Below, in pieces: positions 1 through 8,981 of a stretch of DNA of 64,000 nucleotides. This DNA comes from Gammaproteobacteria bacterium (GTDB taxonomy: Bacteria; Pseudomonadota; Gammaproteobacteria; HK1). Position numbers and translations under genes: made by a program. The notes under the pieces are model-generated. The model was given only the letters and a program-made list of their open reading frames with translations, searched no databases and had not been told where the DNA came from. Positions within the stretch are counted from its first letter, which is position 1; the number at the start of each line of letters is the position of its first letter. Location: positions 496,001-560,000 of the forward strand of contig WLWT01000003.1 of the NCBI GenBank assembly GCA_012103455.1, given 5' to 3'.

Positions 1-717
1 CCGTGCCCGGCTTGGCCGGTGTCACTCACGCCCGGTGCTTGAGCGTTGGGCGCGAACACCCCATGAAAGCGTGCCGGGTTAACGCGGGGGTTGGGTAGCA
101 GGGCGGCCAGCCTGGCGATGACATCCGAAAGGTTCGAACATGACCTGGGTTGTACCCTCCCGGTAGGGTGTCTTGAGCGGGTAACGAATCTTTGCGCTGG
201 AGGTCAGGGCCAGGCGCTTTTCCGATACAGCCGGCTGCGAACTATATCCGCACAACCGCTCCCGCTTGTCTCGCCGGTGAGGTTCGGCCACGGCCCCCGC
301 AGGCAGGGAAAAACCAGCTACTTTGGCAGCCTGCGCCGACTCATCGCCGCGCGCACGTGGCGGCACGGTTTGCCAGGTGAAAACCTTGGCGTCCCTGATG
401 CGGGCCCAGCGCAACACGGTAAGTACGCAATACGGTCAGTCATCGAGTGGCCGAACAGCGGCCGCACCGCACCCGCCTGTCGCTGCGCAAAGACCAGGTA
501 GCTGTTGCCGGCGTCCCGCTCAAGCAATCCTCCCCTCTCAAGGAACCGGGTAACGCGTTGACTTAAGGCTATAGGTTGACTCAGGGCGATGGGTTAAACG
601 TAGCAATTCTTCTTGAGCCGGTGCCTTCACCCGGTGGCAGCGCATCGCGCCCCAGGTATCTTCGGCATACCCACTGTCAAGAAACAGCAGGTGGAAATGA
701 ACATTGAGGTTCACAGC
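1..717 (-). pseudogene. IS91-family (Y2/HUH) transposase remnant, running off the left edge
   Basis: On the minus strand, pieces in shifting frames match the IS91-family rolling-circle transposase in order. Around 714-600 there is NLNVHFH followed by LLFLD, which is the HUH metal-binding motif of the Y2 transposases. Around 530-480 comes a stretch ending LLERDAGNSYL. Around 260-150 come RDKRERLCGY, AVSEKRLALTSS and LKTPYREGTTQVMFEP, the conserved C-terminal block of this family. At least three frame changes separate the pieces, so the gene is dead. Bases 1-185 are repeated at about 6925-7119. Family assignment rests on recalled motifs and is fairly sure; the exact element is not identified. 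Confidence 0.75.
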
Positions 718-884
718 ACCCGCTCATGTTGGCAATCTTCGCAACGCACCCCTAGACAACCCTGTTGCAGACGGCCGCAGCTAAGAAATTCTTCGAATTC
801 ACGCTGAACGGAGTTGGGCAGCGAGCCCCCCTGGGCTGCAAGGCTCTCCTTTCATCCATCCACTGGAGCATTAAATGGGGCTTG

Positions 885-1171
885 GGGCACCTCTAAAAAT
901 GCACTTTTCCGCGATGGCGGCGTCAGCGCCGTGCTCGAATCCTCATGTATGACCTATCACTGCTGTCCCATAAAGCATACTAACCCTTTGAATTTATTGG
1001 AAAAACTGTTTTCATGTCTCAAACACAATGCCATAGTCAATTTTTATGTAAATCAATAGGTTATACGCTGTGTTCAACTATTTTGTGGGACAGCAGTGAT
1101 AGGTCATACATGAGGATTCGAGCACGGCGCTGACGCCGCCATCGCGGAAAAGTGCATTTTTAGAGGTGCCC
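885..1171. mobile_element. Nested MITE: 140-bp-family MITE arms around an inner MITE, perfect palindrome
   Basis: The outer ends read GGGCACCTCTAAAAAT and its complement. The left arm (885-957) and right arm (1099-1171) are 73 bp each and exact reverse complements. Between them (958-1098) lies an inner 141-bp element with ends CACTGCTGTCCCA and TGGGACAGCAGTG, the kind of terminus borne by some IS4-type elements. The other copies of the outer MITE (for example 24394-24533) have two different halves, so this one is unusual in having the same half twice, inverted. No protein is encoded. It ends 59 bp before the lodA-like gene and could form a very large cruciform or RNA hairpin. Confidence 0.85.
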
Positions 1172-1230
1172 TTTAGCGTTGATACGAGCTAGACCTTGCC
1201 ACCACGCCATCCCACTACAAGGTAAGTCCC

Positions 1231-4224
1231 ATGATCAAACATCTTCAAACTCGTAGTGCCGCTACCTCGCATAACCAAAGTGTGGACTGCGGTGTCGATC
1301 CCGCCGCGTCTTTAGTAGAAATGTTCGTCAACATCGTTCAGAAGAGCAGGATAGATGCGGGTCAATGTCCGGCATTGCGGCCGGTTTTTCTTAAGCCCCA
1401 TGGTGTGGCGAAAGGGACATTCAAGGTGAAGCCCGACTTGCCAGCGAATCTCGCTGTCGGGCTTTTCCAAGGATCGGAGTATCCCCTGTGGGCGCGGTTT
1501 TCGTCGGATACTTTGCCGACGATCAACGACTACAAAACCACCTGTGGTGTCGGCTTAAAGCTGTTTAATACACCAACACCAAAAATCATCGGTGCGCCGG
1601 AGGATGACACCTTTGATTTCATTCTGCAGAACTTTCGAGTGTTCTTTGTGGATACCGCGACGGACATGTGTGAATTCACCAAAGCCGGTGTTATTGATGG
1701 CGATTACGGGCCTTATTTAGAGCAGCACCCTAAGACGGCGAAACTCCTTGATGAAATGGCGCAGCCTGTTGGATCCGTCCTGGCGACTGCTTATTGGGGG
1801 ATTCTACCTTTCTCTTTGGGGGAGTCGCAGTATGTCAAATATCTACTTAGACCGACAATTGTCGATAATCCACCTCACGAACAGCCCGCAGACCCGACGT
1901 ATCTTGCCAAGGAGATGGCGGATCGATTGGCGGCGCAGGATGTGACATTCGAGTTTTGTCTCCAGCTTCGAACCAATCCCGAAACCATGCCATTGGATGA
2001 GGCGACTGTTGCGTGGCCGGAATTGGAAAGTCAATTCGTTCCCGTTGCCGAGGTGGTGTTCCCTAAACAGGATATCAACGCTCGAGGTCAGTCGGAATAT
2101 GGCGAAAATCTGAGTATGAATATTTGGCGGGTAACCGAGGATCATCGGCCGCAAGGTTCTATCTCTGAAGTGCGCAGGGTGGTTTATGAGGCGTCGGCAT
2201 TACAAAGGCGAAATGCCAACGGCGTTCCGGTGGGTGAACCGGTGAGTCCAAAACCCGACGATGTCTTGCCACCTTGTAAGGATGAAGTGATCGTTAGGGC
2301 AGCGATTCATCCGGGTATCGGCGTTGCTCGGGTTGGCGACGCAGAGAGCGAGTTTTTTATCGGCCCCGAGGTGACCACCCCACCCTCAAAGTCCAATGGT
2401 TTTTATCGTACTTCTCAAGGGTCGCTGAAACGACAGGCGGCGAGATTTCGAATCTATGGTTATAACGCTGCTGGCGACGTAGTACGGGAATTAACGGCGA
2501 ATAATGCCGACATTACCTGGACTGTCCATGTCGCCAATACCAAAGCAGACTGGTTCCATTTCATTACTGCAATGGATATTCCAGAAACCGCTGACTTGGT
2601 AGTGAAACGGCGTAATCCAGATATCCGGGGAGATGATCGCAAAGCATTGGTGATCGATCCTGGTCCGCGAAGCATTAGCGGTCTTTCAGTATCAGGGGGC
2701 CATCAACATCGTTTTCATACCGGCGAATTTAAAGGCGAGACGGTTTATCTAGGCGAACTACAAACCGATGCAGAGGGCCGCTTGCTATTCTTGGGTGGTC
2801 ATGGGAAATCTACCTCACCGTCCGGTAAGCCCCCGTACGATCCTGCGGACCCGGATTCCTTCAACAACGCGGCGGACTGGTATGACGATATGTCTGATGG
2901 TCCGGTATCTGCGACGGTGAGTATTAGCGGACAAACCGTCCCGGTGGACAGCGCATGGGTGGTTACTGCGCCACCGAACTACGCGCCGGATGTGATCGGC
3001 TGGCGGACGCTATACGATCTCTTAGTTGATGTTTATACCCAAAATGGTTGGATGGCGGTGCCTGAGGTGACCTCCTTTACCAAGGATGTGCTGCCCCAGT
3101 TACAGCGCCTGTCTAATTTACAATGGGTCAATAAAGGGTTTGCCACCATGTTTGGTAAAGGTGGACCTATCGATTTCGAAGATCCTGATTTCGTTGCAAA
3201 GCTGTCGAAAAAACCACTATCTGCCTCAATCGATCCTTATGGTGCACTAAGACGCCAGATGTTCAACGCGTTTCGCCCTCATCAACCCAGAGTTAACGAA
3301 CCTCGTCTGTGGCCTTGGTTATATGGTGACGATTTCAGTGGTGATCACTTTCAGGCCTCCACTAATACCATGCTAGCGTTGCCCGCACTTAAGCATCTAC
3401 ACCTGGAGCGCTGGGCCAGCGGTACTTTCGAAGCAGATTGGGATCCGGCAACAAAACCGCCTGCCGAGCTTAGCGATGTCCCCCTTGCCGAGCAGGGTGC
3501 GATGCTGGATCAGGCCGCGTTACACTTTTGTCTCGCAGATGCATTTCATCCCGGCTGCGAAATGACCTGGCCGATGCGCCACGCCAGTATGTATCGAGAA
3601 CCGTTTAGAATTCGTGAAAGTGCCGTTCCAGAATCCCCGGATCAATGGGGTAGTACTTTGGATCAAACCCAGGTGCTCGCGCCGAATGGCCCGCTTTATG
3701 CGCAAGTCCCTGGGAGCATCTCACGATGGATGGGACTACCCTGGCAGGGTGACACCGCCTACTGCAGAGCGGGGTACGGTTCCGACTACGACATGTTTCA
3801 ACCCAGCTTCTGGCCTGCGAGGGTGCCCAATACGGTGTTAACCGAAGCGGATTACCAGATCGTCATCAATGAAAGCGAACCCAGAGAAGCCCGCGTCGCC
3901 GCTTTTAGCCGACGGTCAAGTTGGAACCGGTTCATTGATACCGCTGGAACGGTACCGCAGATCATGGAGAAAATGATCGCCGATTTCGGCTCCCAAGGCA
4001 TCGTCGAAGCGCGGCCGGGGGTGAAGAACGACCCTGAATTTCCAGAGGTGATTTACGTCGAAAATGTCGGTTATCAGCTCGCCGAGGATCTCAGAATGGC
4101 CGCCGCCGCTGCCGCTGTAGAAATTGGCTCTCGCCAGGCGAAGTTGGCGCAAGCGGGTTGGGCGAGCGAGAAGCATTTGCAAGACGCCATTAAGTTGCGC
4201 AAGCGCGAGAGAATCGATTCGTAA
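1231..4224 (+). CDS. Catalase-like domain fused to a LodA-like cysteine tryptophylquinone oxidase
   Basis: 997 residues in two parts. Residues about 30-330 resemble the catalase fold: distal His57 in KPHGVAKG, then WARFSS, then NFRVFFVD, and an R-x-x-x-Y pair (Arg315, Tyr319) where catalases bind haem iron. Residues about 345-960 match LodA, the lysine epsilon-oxidase/glycine oxidase family that forms cysteine tryptophylquinone from its own side chains. Cys776 (HPGCEMTW) and Trp838 (LPWQGDTAYC) are 62 residues apart, close to the spacing known in LodA, and are the likely cofactor pair. LodA enzymes deaminate an amino acid and release hydrogen peroxide. A catalase-like partner in the same chain suggests peroxide handling, but this is inference. 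The start has AAGGT upstream. lodB follows 18 bp downstream, as expected for its maturation. The substrate cannot be told. Confidence 0.85.
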   Translation: MIKHLQTRSAATSHNQSVDCGVDPAASLVEMFVNIVQKSRIDAGQCPALRPVFLKPHGVAKGTFKVKPDLPANLAVGLFQGSEYPLWARFSSDTLPTINDYKTTCGVGLKLFNTPTPKIIGAPEDDTFDFILQNFRVFFVDTATDMCEFTKAGVIDGDYGPYLEQHPKTAKLLDEMAQPVGSVLATAYWGILPFSLGESQYVKYLLRPTIVDNPPHEQPADPTYLAKEMADRLAAQDVTFEFCLQLRTNPETMPLDEATVAWPELESQFVPVAEVVFPKQDINARGQSEYGENLSMNIWRVTEDHRPQGSISEVRRVVYEASALQRRNANGVPVGEPVSPKPDDVLPPCKDEVIVRAAIHPGIGVARVGDAESEFFIGPEVTTPPSKSNGFYRTSQGSLKRQAARFRIYGYNAAGDVVRELTANNADITWTVHVANTKADWFHFITAMDIPETADLVVKRRNPDIRGDDRKALVIDPGPRSISGLSVSGGHQHRFHTGEFKGETVYLGELQTDAEGRLLFLGGHGKSTSPSGKPPYDPADPDSFNNAADWYDDMSDGPVSATVSISGQTVPVDSAWVVTAPPNYAPDVIGWRTLYDLLVDVYTQNGWMAVPEVTSFTKDVLPQLQRLSNLQWVNKGFATMFGKGGPIDFEDPDFVAKLSKKPLSASIDPYGALRRQMFNAFRPHQPRVNEPRLWPWLYGDDFSGDHFQASTNTMLALPALKHLHLERWASGTFEADWDPATKPPAELSDVPLAEQGAMLDQAALHFCLADAFHPGCEMTWPMRHASMYREPFRIRESAVPESPDQWGSTLDQTQVLAPNGPLYAQVPGSISRWMGLPWQGDTAYCRAGYGSDYDMFQPSFWPARVPNTVLTEADYQIVINESEPREARVAAFSRRSSWNRFIDTAGTVPQIMEKMIADFGSQGIVEARPGVKNDPEFPEVIYVENVGYQLAEDLRMAAAAAAVEIGSRQAKLAQAGWASEKHLQDAIKLRKRERIDS

Positions 4225-4242
4225 CAATGGGTAAGGCGTGCG

Positions 4243-5271
4243 TTGAGCCAGATCGACAGTGTTTTTGATACTGCCATCGCTGGAGCAGGACCCGCCGGGC
4301 TAGTTGCCGCAGTTCGACTCGCTAGAGCAGGCCGCCGGGTTATATTGCTTGACCGGGCGGTCACTGACACGCCTAAAATCGGTGAATCCTTACCCGCTTC
4401 TATCGAGACGCTATTTGCGAAACTTGATTTAGCACCGCTGGAATCTCCCCCTCATCGCAGGATCCCCGGTAGTCTATCCCTATGGGCTGGTGAGATCCGC
4501 TCGCAGGATTTTGTGATGCAAGCCGAGGGTTCTGGCTGGCGTCTCGACCGTCTCGCGTTCGAGCAATCGCTTGCGAACCAGGCGCTACAAGCCGGTGTAA
4601 GTCGCTACGATGCTTGGCTGAAACACTGCCAGCTTACTGATCAAGGTTGGGGGATCGAAACTGAGGATGGGCATAAGGTCCGCGCCAAGTGGTTAGTCGA
4701 TGCTACTGGCCGTAGAAGCGTGGCCTCAAAAATCCACAACATCAAAAAACAGAAATCACCGCCACTCATCGCCATCTGGGGCATCGGCAAAGCCACCCAA
4801 AACCTGGTCCCGGACGCTCGTACTATAACTGAATCCGACGACTCCGGTTGGTGGTACGCAGCCCACCTACCAGACCACCGCCCCCTAGCCATCTACCACA
4901 CCAGCGCAGCAAAGGCGCCAGTGTTAAAACAAGAACCTCAACGTTGGCTAAAACAGCTTGTGCAAAGTCGCTTGATCTCCAAACACATCGATCCGGAGGC
5001 GTTCGCCAATACCGAACTTCGCGCTACCGATGCCCGTACAGCATGGCTATCCAATGCCTACGGCGATCATTGGATAGCCACAGGAGACGCTGCATTATGC
5101 TTTGACCCCCTGTCTTCTCAAGGTATATTCAACGCTATTGCTATCTCTGATATGGCTACCAAAGCTATTCTCTCTTCGAATTCTGACAAAGCGCTTATAC
5201 AATACCAACAGAAATTGGACGAGGTACGAAACATTTACTACTTCGGCAAAAGATTACCCGACACAAATTGA
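4243..5271 (+). CDS. lodB: LodB-like FAD protein, 3' end displaced by IS630 insertion
   Basis: 342 codons as it stands. The N-terminus has the dinucleotide-binding motif AGAGPAGL and, around residue 45, KIGESLP, as in the flavin halogenase/geranylgeranyl-reductase fold. GDAALCFDPLSSQG near residue 280 is the second flavin motif. LodB-type proteins are needed to form the tryptophylquinone in LodA, and the gene directly follows lodA. No ATG is in frame, so TTG at 4243 is the likely start. The native reading frame ends at 5237: from there the frame runs through IS630 sequence to a chance stop. Removing the element and one TA copy restores a frame ending in ETPFWVEV at 6419, giving 355 residues. 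The truncated form lacks about 23 native residues and may or may not work. Confidence 0.8.
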   Translation: MSQIDSVFDTAIAGAGPAGLVAAVRLARAGRRVILLDRAVTDTPKIGESLPASIETLFAKLDLAPLESPPHRRIPGSLSLWAGEIRSQDFVMQAEGSGWRLDRLAFEQSLANQALQAGVSRYDAWLKHCQLTDQGWGIETEDGHKVRAKWLVDATGRRSVASKIHNIKKQKSPPLIAIWGIGKATQNLVPDARTITESDDSGWWYAAHLPDHRPLAIYHTSAAKAPVLKQEPQRWLKQLVQSRLISKHIDPEAFANTELRATDARTAWLSNAYGDHWIATGDAALCFDPLSSQGIFNAIAISDMATKAILSSNSDKALIQYQQKLDEVRNIYYFGKRLPDTN

Positions 5272-6344
5272 TAAAATGTGTTATAGTGATGCTATGAAAA
5301 AGACAGACGGTCGCTCACTGCCCCATTCCGCGCGAGAAGCCATCCGCAGGCACGCGGTTGCGCAAGTATTGTCGGGTGAAAGCCCTGAAAAAGTAATTAA
5401 AGCCCTCGGATTTCATCGTTCTTGCATTGACGATTGGTTATCCAGATATGAGCAAGGTGGTGAACAGGCGCTGTCCACCGGCAAGATCACGGGTCGCCCA
5501 AGAAAGTGTCCCGATGAATATGCGGATCGCTTACGTGAACGGGTTAAAACGAATCCGTTGCAATTGGATTTTCACGATGCCCTGTGGACGCGCTCGATGA
5601 TTCAGATATGACTGAAAGACAAATTTGGCATCGAGGTCAGCGAGCGCTCGGTGGGCAATAGCCTGTCTCGTTTGGGGATGAGTGCGCAGCGCCCTGGGTT
5701 TAAGGCATACGAGCCAGACCCTGATCAGGTTAAGGTATGGTTAAGAGAAACTTGGCCTGAAGTACAACAACAAGCGAAAAGGCGGCGAGCGCGGGTCTAT
5801 TTCGGCGACGAATCGACGATCCGGTCGGATTATCATCGTGGTACCACTTGGGGGGTACGGGGTGATACGCCGGTTGTAGCGAAAACGGGTCGGCGCTTTA
5901 GCGTGAATAGGCTGTCAGCCGTTTCGCCGAAGGGTCACCTGCGTTTCATGGTGAGCGAATCACGGGTAACCGCAGACGTTTTTATCGACTTTCCAAGGCG
6001 TTTGTTGCACAACGCCAAGGGATCGATCTATTGGGTTGTTGATGGCCATCGGATTCATCGAGCCAAGAAGGTGCAAGAATTTGTCCGCAATAGCCAAGGG
6101 AGGCTCACGTTAGTATTGCTACTGCCGTATTCACCGGAACTCAATCCTGATGAACGGGTATGGCATCACGTAAAAAGCCAACGAATTGGGCGGACAGTGG
6201 TGGCTACAAAGGAGCAACGGGTGGCTTTGGTTCGTTCGGTGTTGCACTCACTGCAACACAATACGCAAATGATTAAACGGTTTTCTATGAAGAGCATGTC
6301 AGATATATTCTGAATTGATGTCGGGTAATTTTTTTCCGAATTAG
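5238..6344 (+). mobile_element. IS630-family insertion sequence inside lodB
   Basis: The element is 1107 bp. Its ends are inverted repeats: the left starts CTACTTCGGCAAAAGATTAC and the right, read inward on the other strand, starts CTAATTCGGAAAAAAATTAC. The two match over about 26 bp with few differences. It is flanked by TA at 5236-5237 and 6345-6346, the target duplication typical of IS630/Tc1-mariner elements. Excision in silico restores the lodB reading frame, which confirms both ends. The only gene inside is a transposase with one nonsense codon. Confidence 0.9.
5294..6313 (+). pseudogene. IS630 transposase with one in-frame stop
   Basis: ATG at 5294 opens a 339-codon frame interrupted only by TGA at 5609-5611; reading resumes in the same frame. 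The N-terminal third is a helix-turn-helix region (LGFHRSCIDDWLSRYEQGG) with a GRPRK linker. The C-terminal part holds the DDE catalytic triad: the Asp of FGDES, the Asp of VVDGHRIHR, and the Glu of PELNPDERVWHHVK. A single base change from CGA to TGA would explain the break, so the loss is recent. Without readthrough the catalytic domain is not made, so this copy is probably inactive unless supplied in trans. Confidence 0.85.
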
Positions 6345-6346
6345 TA

Positions 6347-6419
6347 TCAACAACGACGAGACGCGCTATACCGAGTTGGAGTACGCTTTTTCGAAACACC
6401 TTTTTGGGTCGAGGTATAG
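6347..6419 (+). pseudogene. lodB: Displaced 3' end of lodB
   Basis: Joined to position 5237 across the IS630 element, these bases continue the lodB frame as IYQQRRDALYRVGVRF and end ETPFWVEV followed by TAG at 6417-6419. A PFW motif close to the C-terminus is common in flavin halogenase-like proteins. The summed length, 995 + 73 = 1068 bases, is an exact 356 codons. The next repeat, an IS91 end, begins immediately after the stop codon. Confidence 0.8.
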
Positions 6420-7119
6420 GTATAGGAAGACTAAACGCCCTATTGCATCCAACTCAATAGTTAAGTGGAACGGGGTACAGGCTAGTCTTGCGTAATTCAG
6501 GTGGTGTACGCTCAGGATGGTTGCATAGGGTCCGCCTATTTTGCTCAGAAATGGGCTGGACATTTCCAGTAGTTGTCACTGGCCATGAGCGTGCTCGCGC
6601 CGCTGCTTAACAACGCATCGGAACAAGGACGTGAACAGCGCCACTGGCGCTGGCGCCCAACTCTAGGGTAACGCCCTGGGTTCGTTGCTTGTGGCTTTGT
6701 CCTTGAAGGGGTCAAGGCCTTGAAGAGGTCAAGGATTTGTTGCTCACCGCCGGGTCTTCGATACTGACAATCACCTCAACCTTTGCACCGCGGCGCTCAC
6801 CGGTTTCAATATCGATATATTCAATACCCGTTGCAGGGAATACCCGTTGCAGGCGTTGCGCCCAGATCATGGCATCACGCCGCATCTGATAAGGGTTTGT
6901 GGTTCAACGGATACCCTGGCTTATCTTACCCGTGCCCGGCTTGGCCGGTGTCACTCACGCCCGGTGCTTGAGTGTTGGGCGCGAACACTCCATGAAAGCG
7001 TGTCAGGTTAACGCGGGGGTTGGGTAGCAGGGCGGCCAGCCTGGCGATGACATCCGAAAGGCTCGAACATTACACTCGAACATTAGCTGGGTTGTACCCT
7101 CCCGGTAAGGTGTCTTGAG
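6420..7119 (-). mobile_element. IS91-family 3' part: C-terminal transposase remnant plus terminal region
   Basis: Read on the minus strand from 7119, this gives the C-terminal half of the IS91 transposase in broken frames: YREGTTQ-like sequence, RFHGVFAPN, then MRRDAMIWAQRLQRVF, IDIETGERRG and VEVIVSIEDPAV. Bases about 6925-7119 repeat 1-185. Bases about 6425-6700 form the terminal region that recurs at 10475-10715 and 18483-18769. It carries a short inverted repeat (AAGACTA at about 6434, TAGTCTT about 50 bases on), as expected near the replication-origin end of rolling-circle elements. A 15-bp internal duplication (ATACCCGTTGCAGG twice, near 6823-6852) breaks the frame. The origin assignment is inferred from position downstream of the transposase. 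Confidence 0.7.
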
Positions 7120-7410
7120 GGGACCTCTAAAAACCTACTGCGCGAGGCTATGGCTGCGTTGCGCGGTGCTCGCAATCCTCAGGTATTACCCATCACTGCT
7201 GTCCCACAAAATAGTTAAACACAGCGTATAACCTATTGATTTACATAAAAAATTGACTATGGCATCGTGTTTGAGACATGAAAACAGTTTTTCCGGAAAT
7301 TTCAAAGGGTTAGTATGCTCTATGGGACAGCAGTGAGCACCTATACATTGCGGTTCTGCGCGCGGTGCTTCCTTGCACTCACGAAAACATTACTATTTTT
7401 AGAGGCGCCC
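7120..7410. mobile_element. MITE (variant left half) carrying the inner CACTGCTGTCCC element
   Basis: The outer ends are GGGGACCTCTAAAAAC and TATTTTTAGAGGCGCCC. The left half differs from the other copies (CTACTGCGCGAGGCTATGG), while the right half is the shared GCGGTGCTTCCTTGCACTCACG segment. The inner 142-bp element occupies 7194-7335, in the opposite orientation to the copy at 958-1098. The bases flanking the inner element (ATTACCCAT, AGCACCTAT) are a diverged target duplication. It lies directly left of the tubulin genes, and bases 7411-7562 between them hold no gene I can recognise. Confidence 0.8.
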
Positions 7411-7562
7411 TATTGGTCAAAAGACAAACAGACCAAGAGGCCAAAGGAATTTATGAGCATGCGCGTTCCCAAAATCTATCGGTGGAGCAGTAGGAGTTGC
7501 AATAGGGAGCGCAGCTCACAAGATCGGCGATATGACTGGCGAAACCAAATTCTTATCAGTAT

Positions 7563-8921
7563 TTAATCGTCATTTTCATTTTCTTCTTCATCTTCATAAT
7601 CGCTTGTTAGAACATCCAAATAATCCTTTTCCAGAAGGCCTAAGTCCTCCCTGGCTTCTGCAAATTTACCTTCTTCCATGCCCTCACTAATATACCAATG
7701 CACGAAAGCTCTTTGGCTATACATGAGATCATATTTTTTCGATATTCTTTGATTGAATAGAGCTCGGTTTATAGCTGTATTATTGCCAATCATCAAACCG
7801 GTTATATTCAGGGGATAAATCGTCCAGTTCGTAGGGGGAGTGGGAAGCATCTCACTTAAACCAATTTTAAAACCTGTTGACACCTCTTCCACAAAAGTGA
7901 CTTTTCTATTCGTTTTAAGCCACTGCACCATTGCGTTAGCTACTTTAGCTTTGACACCTCCTCTATAGGTGAGAGAAATCGCCATATATTTATCTTCTTC
8001 AATATCAAAATCAACAATTTTAGTCAAAAAATGGCTGGGTGAAAAGAGATTTTCCGATAAGTTTTGAACGTCTTGGTTCTCTGTTTCACTTTTTTCCTTC
8101 GTGGTAAAACCTGCCAGGCTTACTGTCATAAGATGGAGCCGAGAATAAGGAACCAGATTCGTCTTAAATTCATCAAGATCAACATTGAATTCCTCTTCAA
8201 ACCGAAGGGAAGCCGTTATTCCAGAAGCTGCATGGGCAATTAATTCATTTAGGTGATCATATGTAGGTTTTTCGATATCAAGCCACTTTTGGCAATACTC
8301 CACTAATGCTTCATTATCAAAAATAAAGCTAACGTCCGTATATTTCAAAAGCCAATGTGTTGACAATAACGCATTGTAAGGCTCAACAACACAATGTGAC
8401 ATGGTAGGGCTAGGATATATTGCGAAAGCTATTTTACTTTTTTCCCGATAATCGACTGCCAGTCTTTCCAAAAGTAATGCACCAAGGCCTGAACCAGTAC
8501 CTCCACCTAGCGCATGAAAAATGATAAAACCCTGAACATTATCGCAAGAATCAACCAGCTTTCTTACGCGATCATTCACCTTGTCAATGATCTCTTTTCC
8601 GACTGTATAATACCCTCTGGCAAAGTTATTGCCCGCATCCTCCCTACCAGATAGCAAAAAATCAGGATGAAAAATAGCAGCGTACTGACTATTTTTCACG
8701 TCGTTAATAACATTAGGCTCCAAATCAACTAGTAGGGAGCGTGGAACAAATTGACCAGCACCAGTTTTCTCAAAAAAACATTCAAATGTTCCATCATCAT
8801 GTGTGCTTGGATTCGTACCATATCTTCCAATGCCATGCTCTGCCAATATGAGCTCCCAGAATTTGGTTGCCGCTCGAATACCTGCTCCACCTACCCCAAT
8901 GGTTATTATTTCTCTAGTCAT
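7563..8921 (-). CDS. Alpha-tubulin-like protein
   Basis: 452 residues, the length of eukaryotic alpha-tubulin. It carries the tubulin GTP-binding motif GGGTGSG (139-145). It also has alpha-specific blocks: VPRSLLVDLEPNVIN (59-73), YYTVGKEIID (104-113), ASGITASLRF (232-241), NVDLDEFKTNLVPY (246-259), KYDLMYSQRAFVHWY, then GMEEGKFAEAREDLGLLEKD. Glu251 matches the alpha Glu254 that triggers hydrolysis of the GTP on beta. The tail is acidic (YEDEEENENDD). By eye, about half of all positions agree with eukaryotic alpha-tubulin, far more than with Prosthecobacter BtubA. Oddities: the usual Gln11 and Gln15 of the first nucleotide loop are Gly12 and Arg16, and the Lys40 acetylation loop is shortened. 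AAAGGG lies upstream of ATG. It is second in an operon after the beta gene, 60 bp apart. The DNA is AT-rich, about 40% GC. Transfer from a eukaryote, or a distinct bacterial lineage, are both possible. Confidence 0.95.
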   Translation of the reverse strand: MTREIITIGVGGAGIRAATKFWELILAEHGIGRYGTNPSTHDDGTFECFFEKTGAGQFVPRSLLVDLEPNVINDVKNSQYAAIFHPDFLLSGREDAGNNFARGYYTVGKEIIDKVNDRVRKLVDSCDNVQGFIIFHALGGGTGSGLGALLLERLAVDYREKSKIAFAIYPSPTMSHCVVEPYNALLSTHWLLKYTDVSFIFDNEALVEYCQKWLDIEKPTYDHLNELIAHAASGITASLRFEEEFNVDLDEFKTNLVPYSRLHLMTVSLAGFTTKEKSETENQDVQNLSENLFSPSHFLTKIVDFDIEEDKYMAISLTYRGGVKAKVANAMVQWLKTNRKVTFVEEVSTGFKIGLSEMLPTPPTNWTIYPLNITGLMIGNNTAINRALFNQRISKKYDLMYSQRAFVHWYISEGMEEGKFAEAREDLGLLEKDYLDVLTSDYEDEEENENDD

Positions 8922-8981
8922 GATAGTACCCTTTATATGGTCTCTAAATATGTTTGATATTGACGAAAATTACATATCTTA

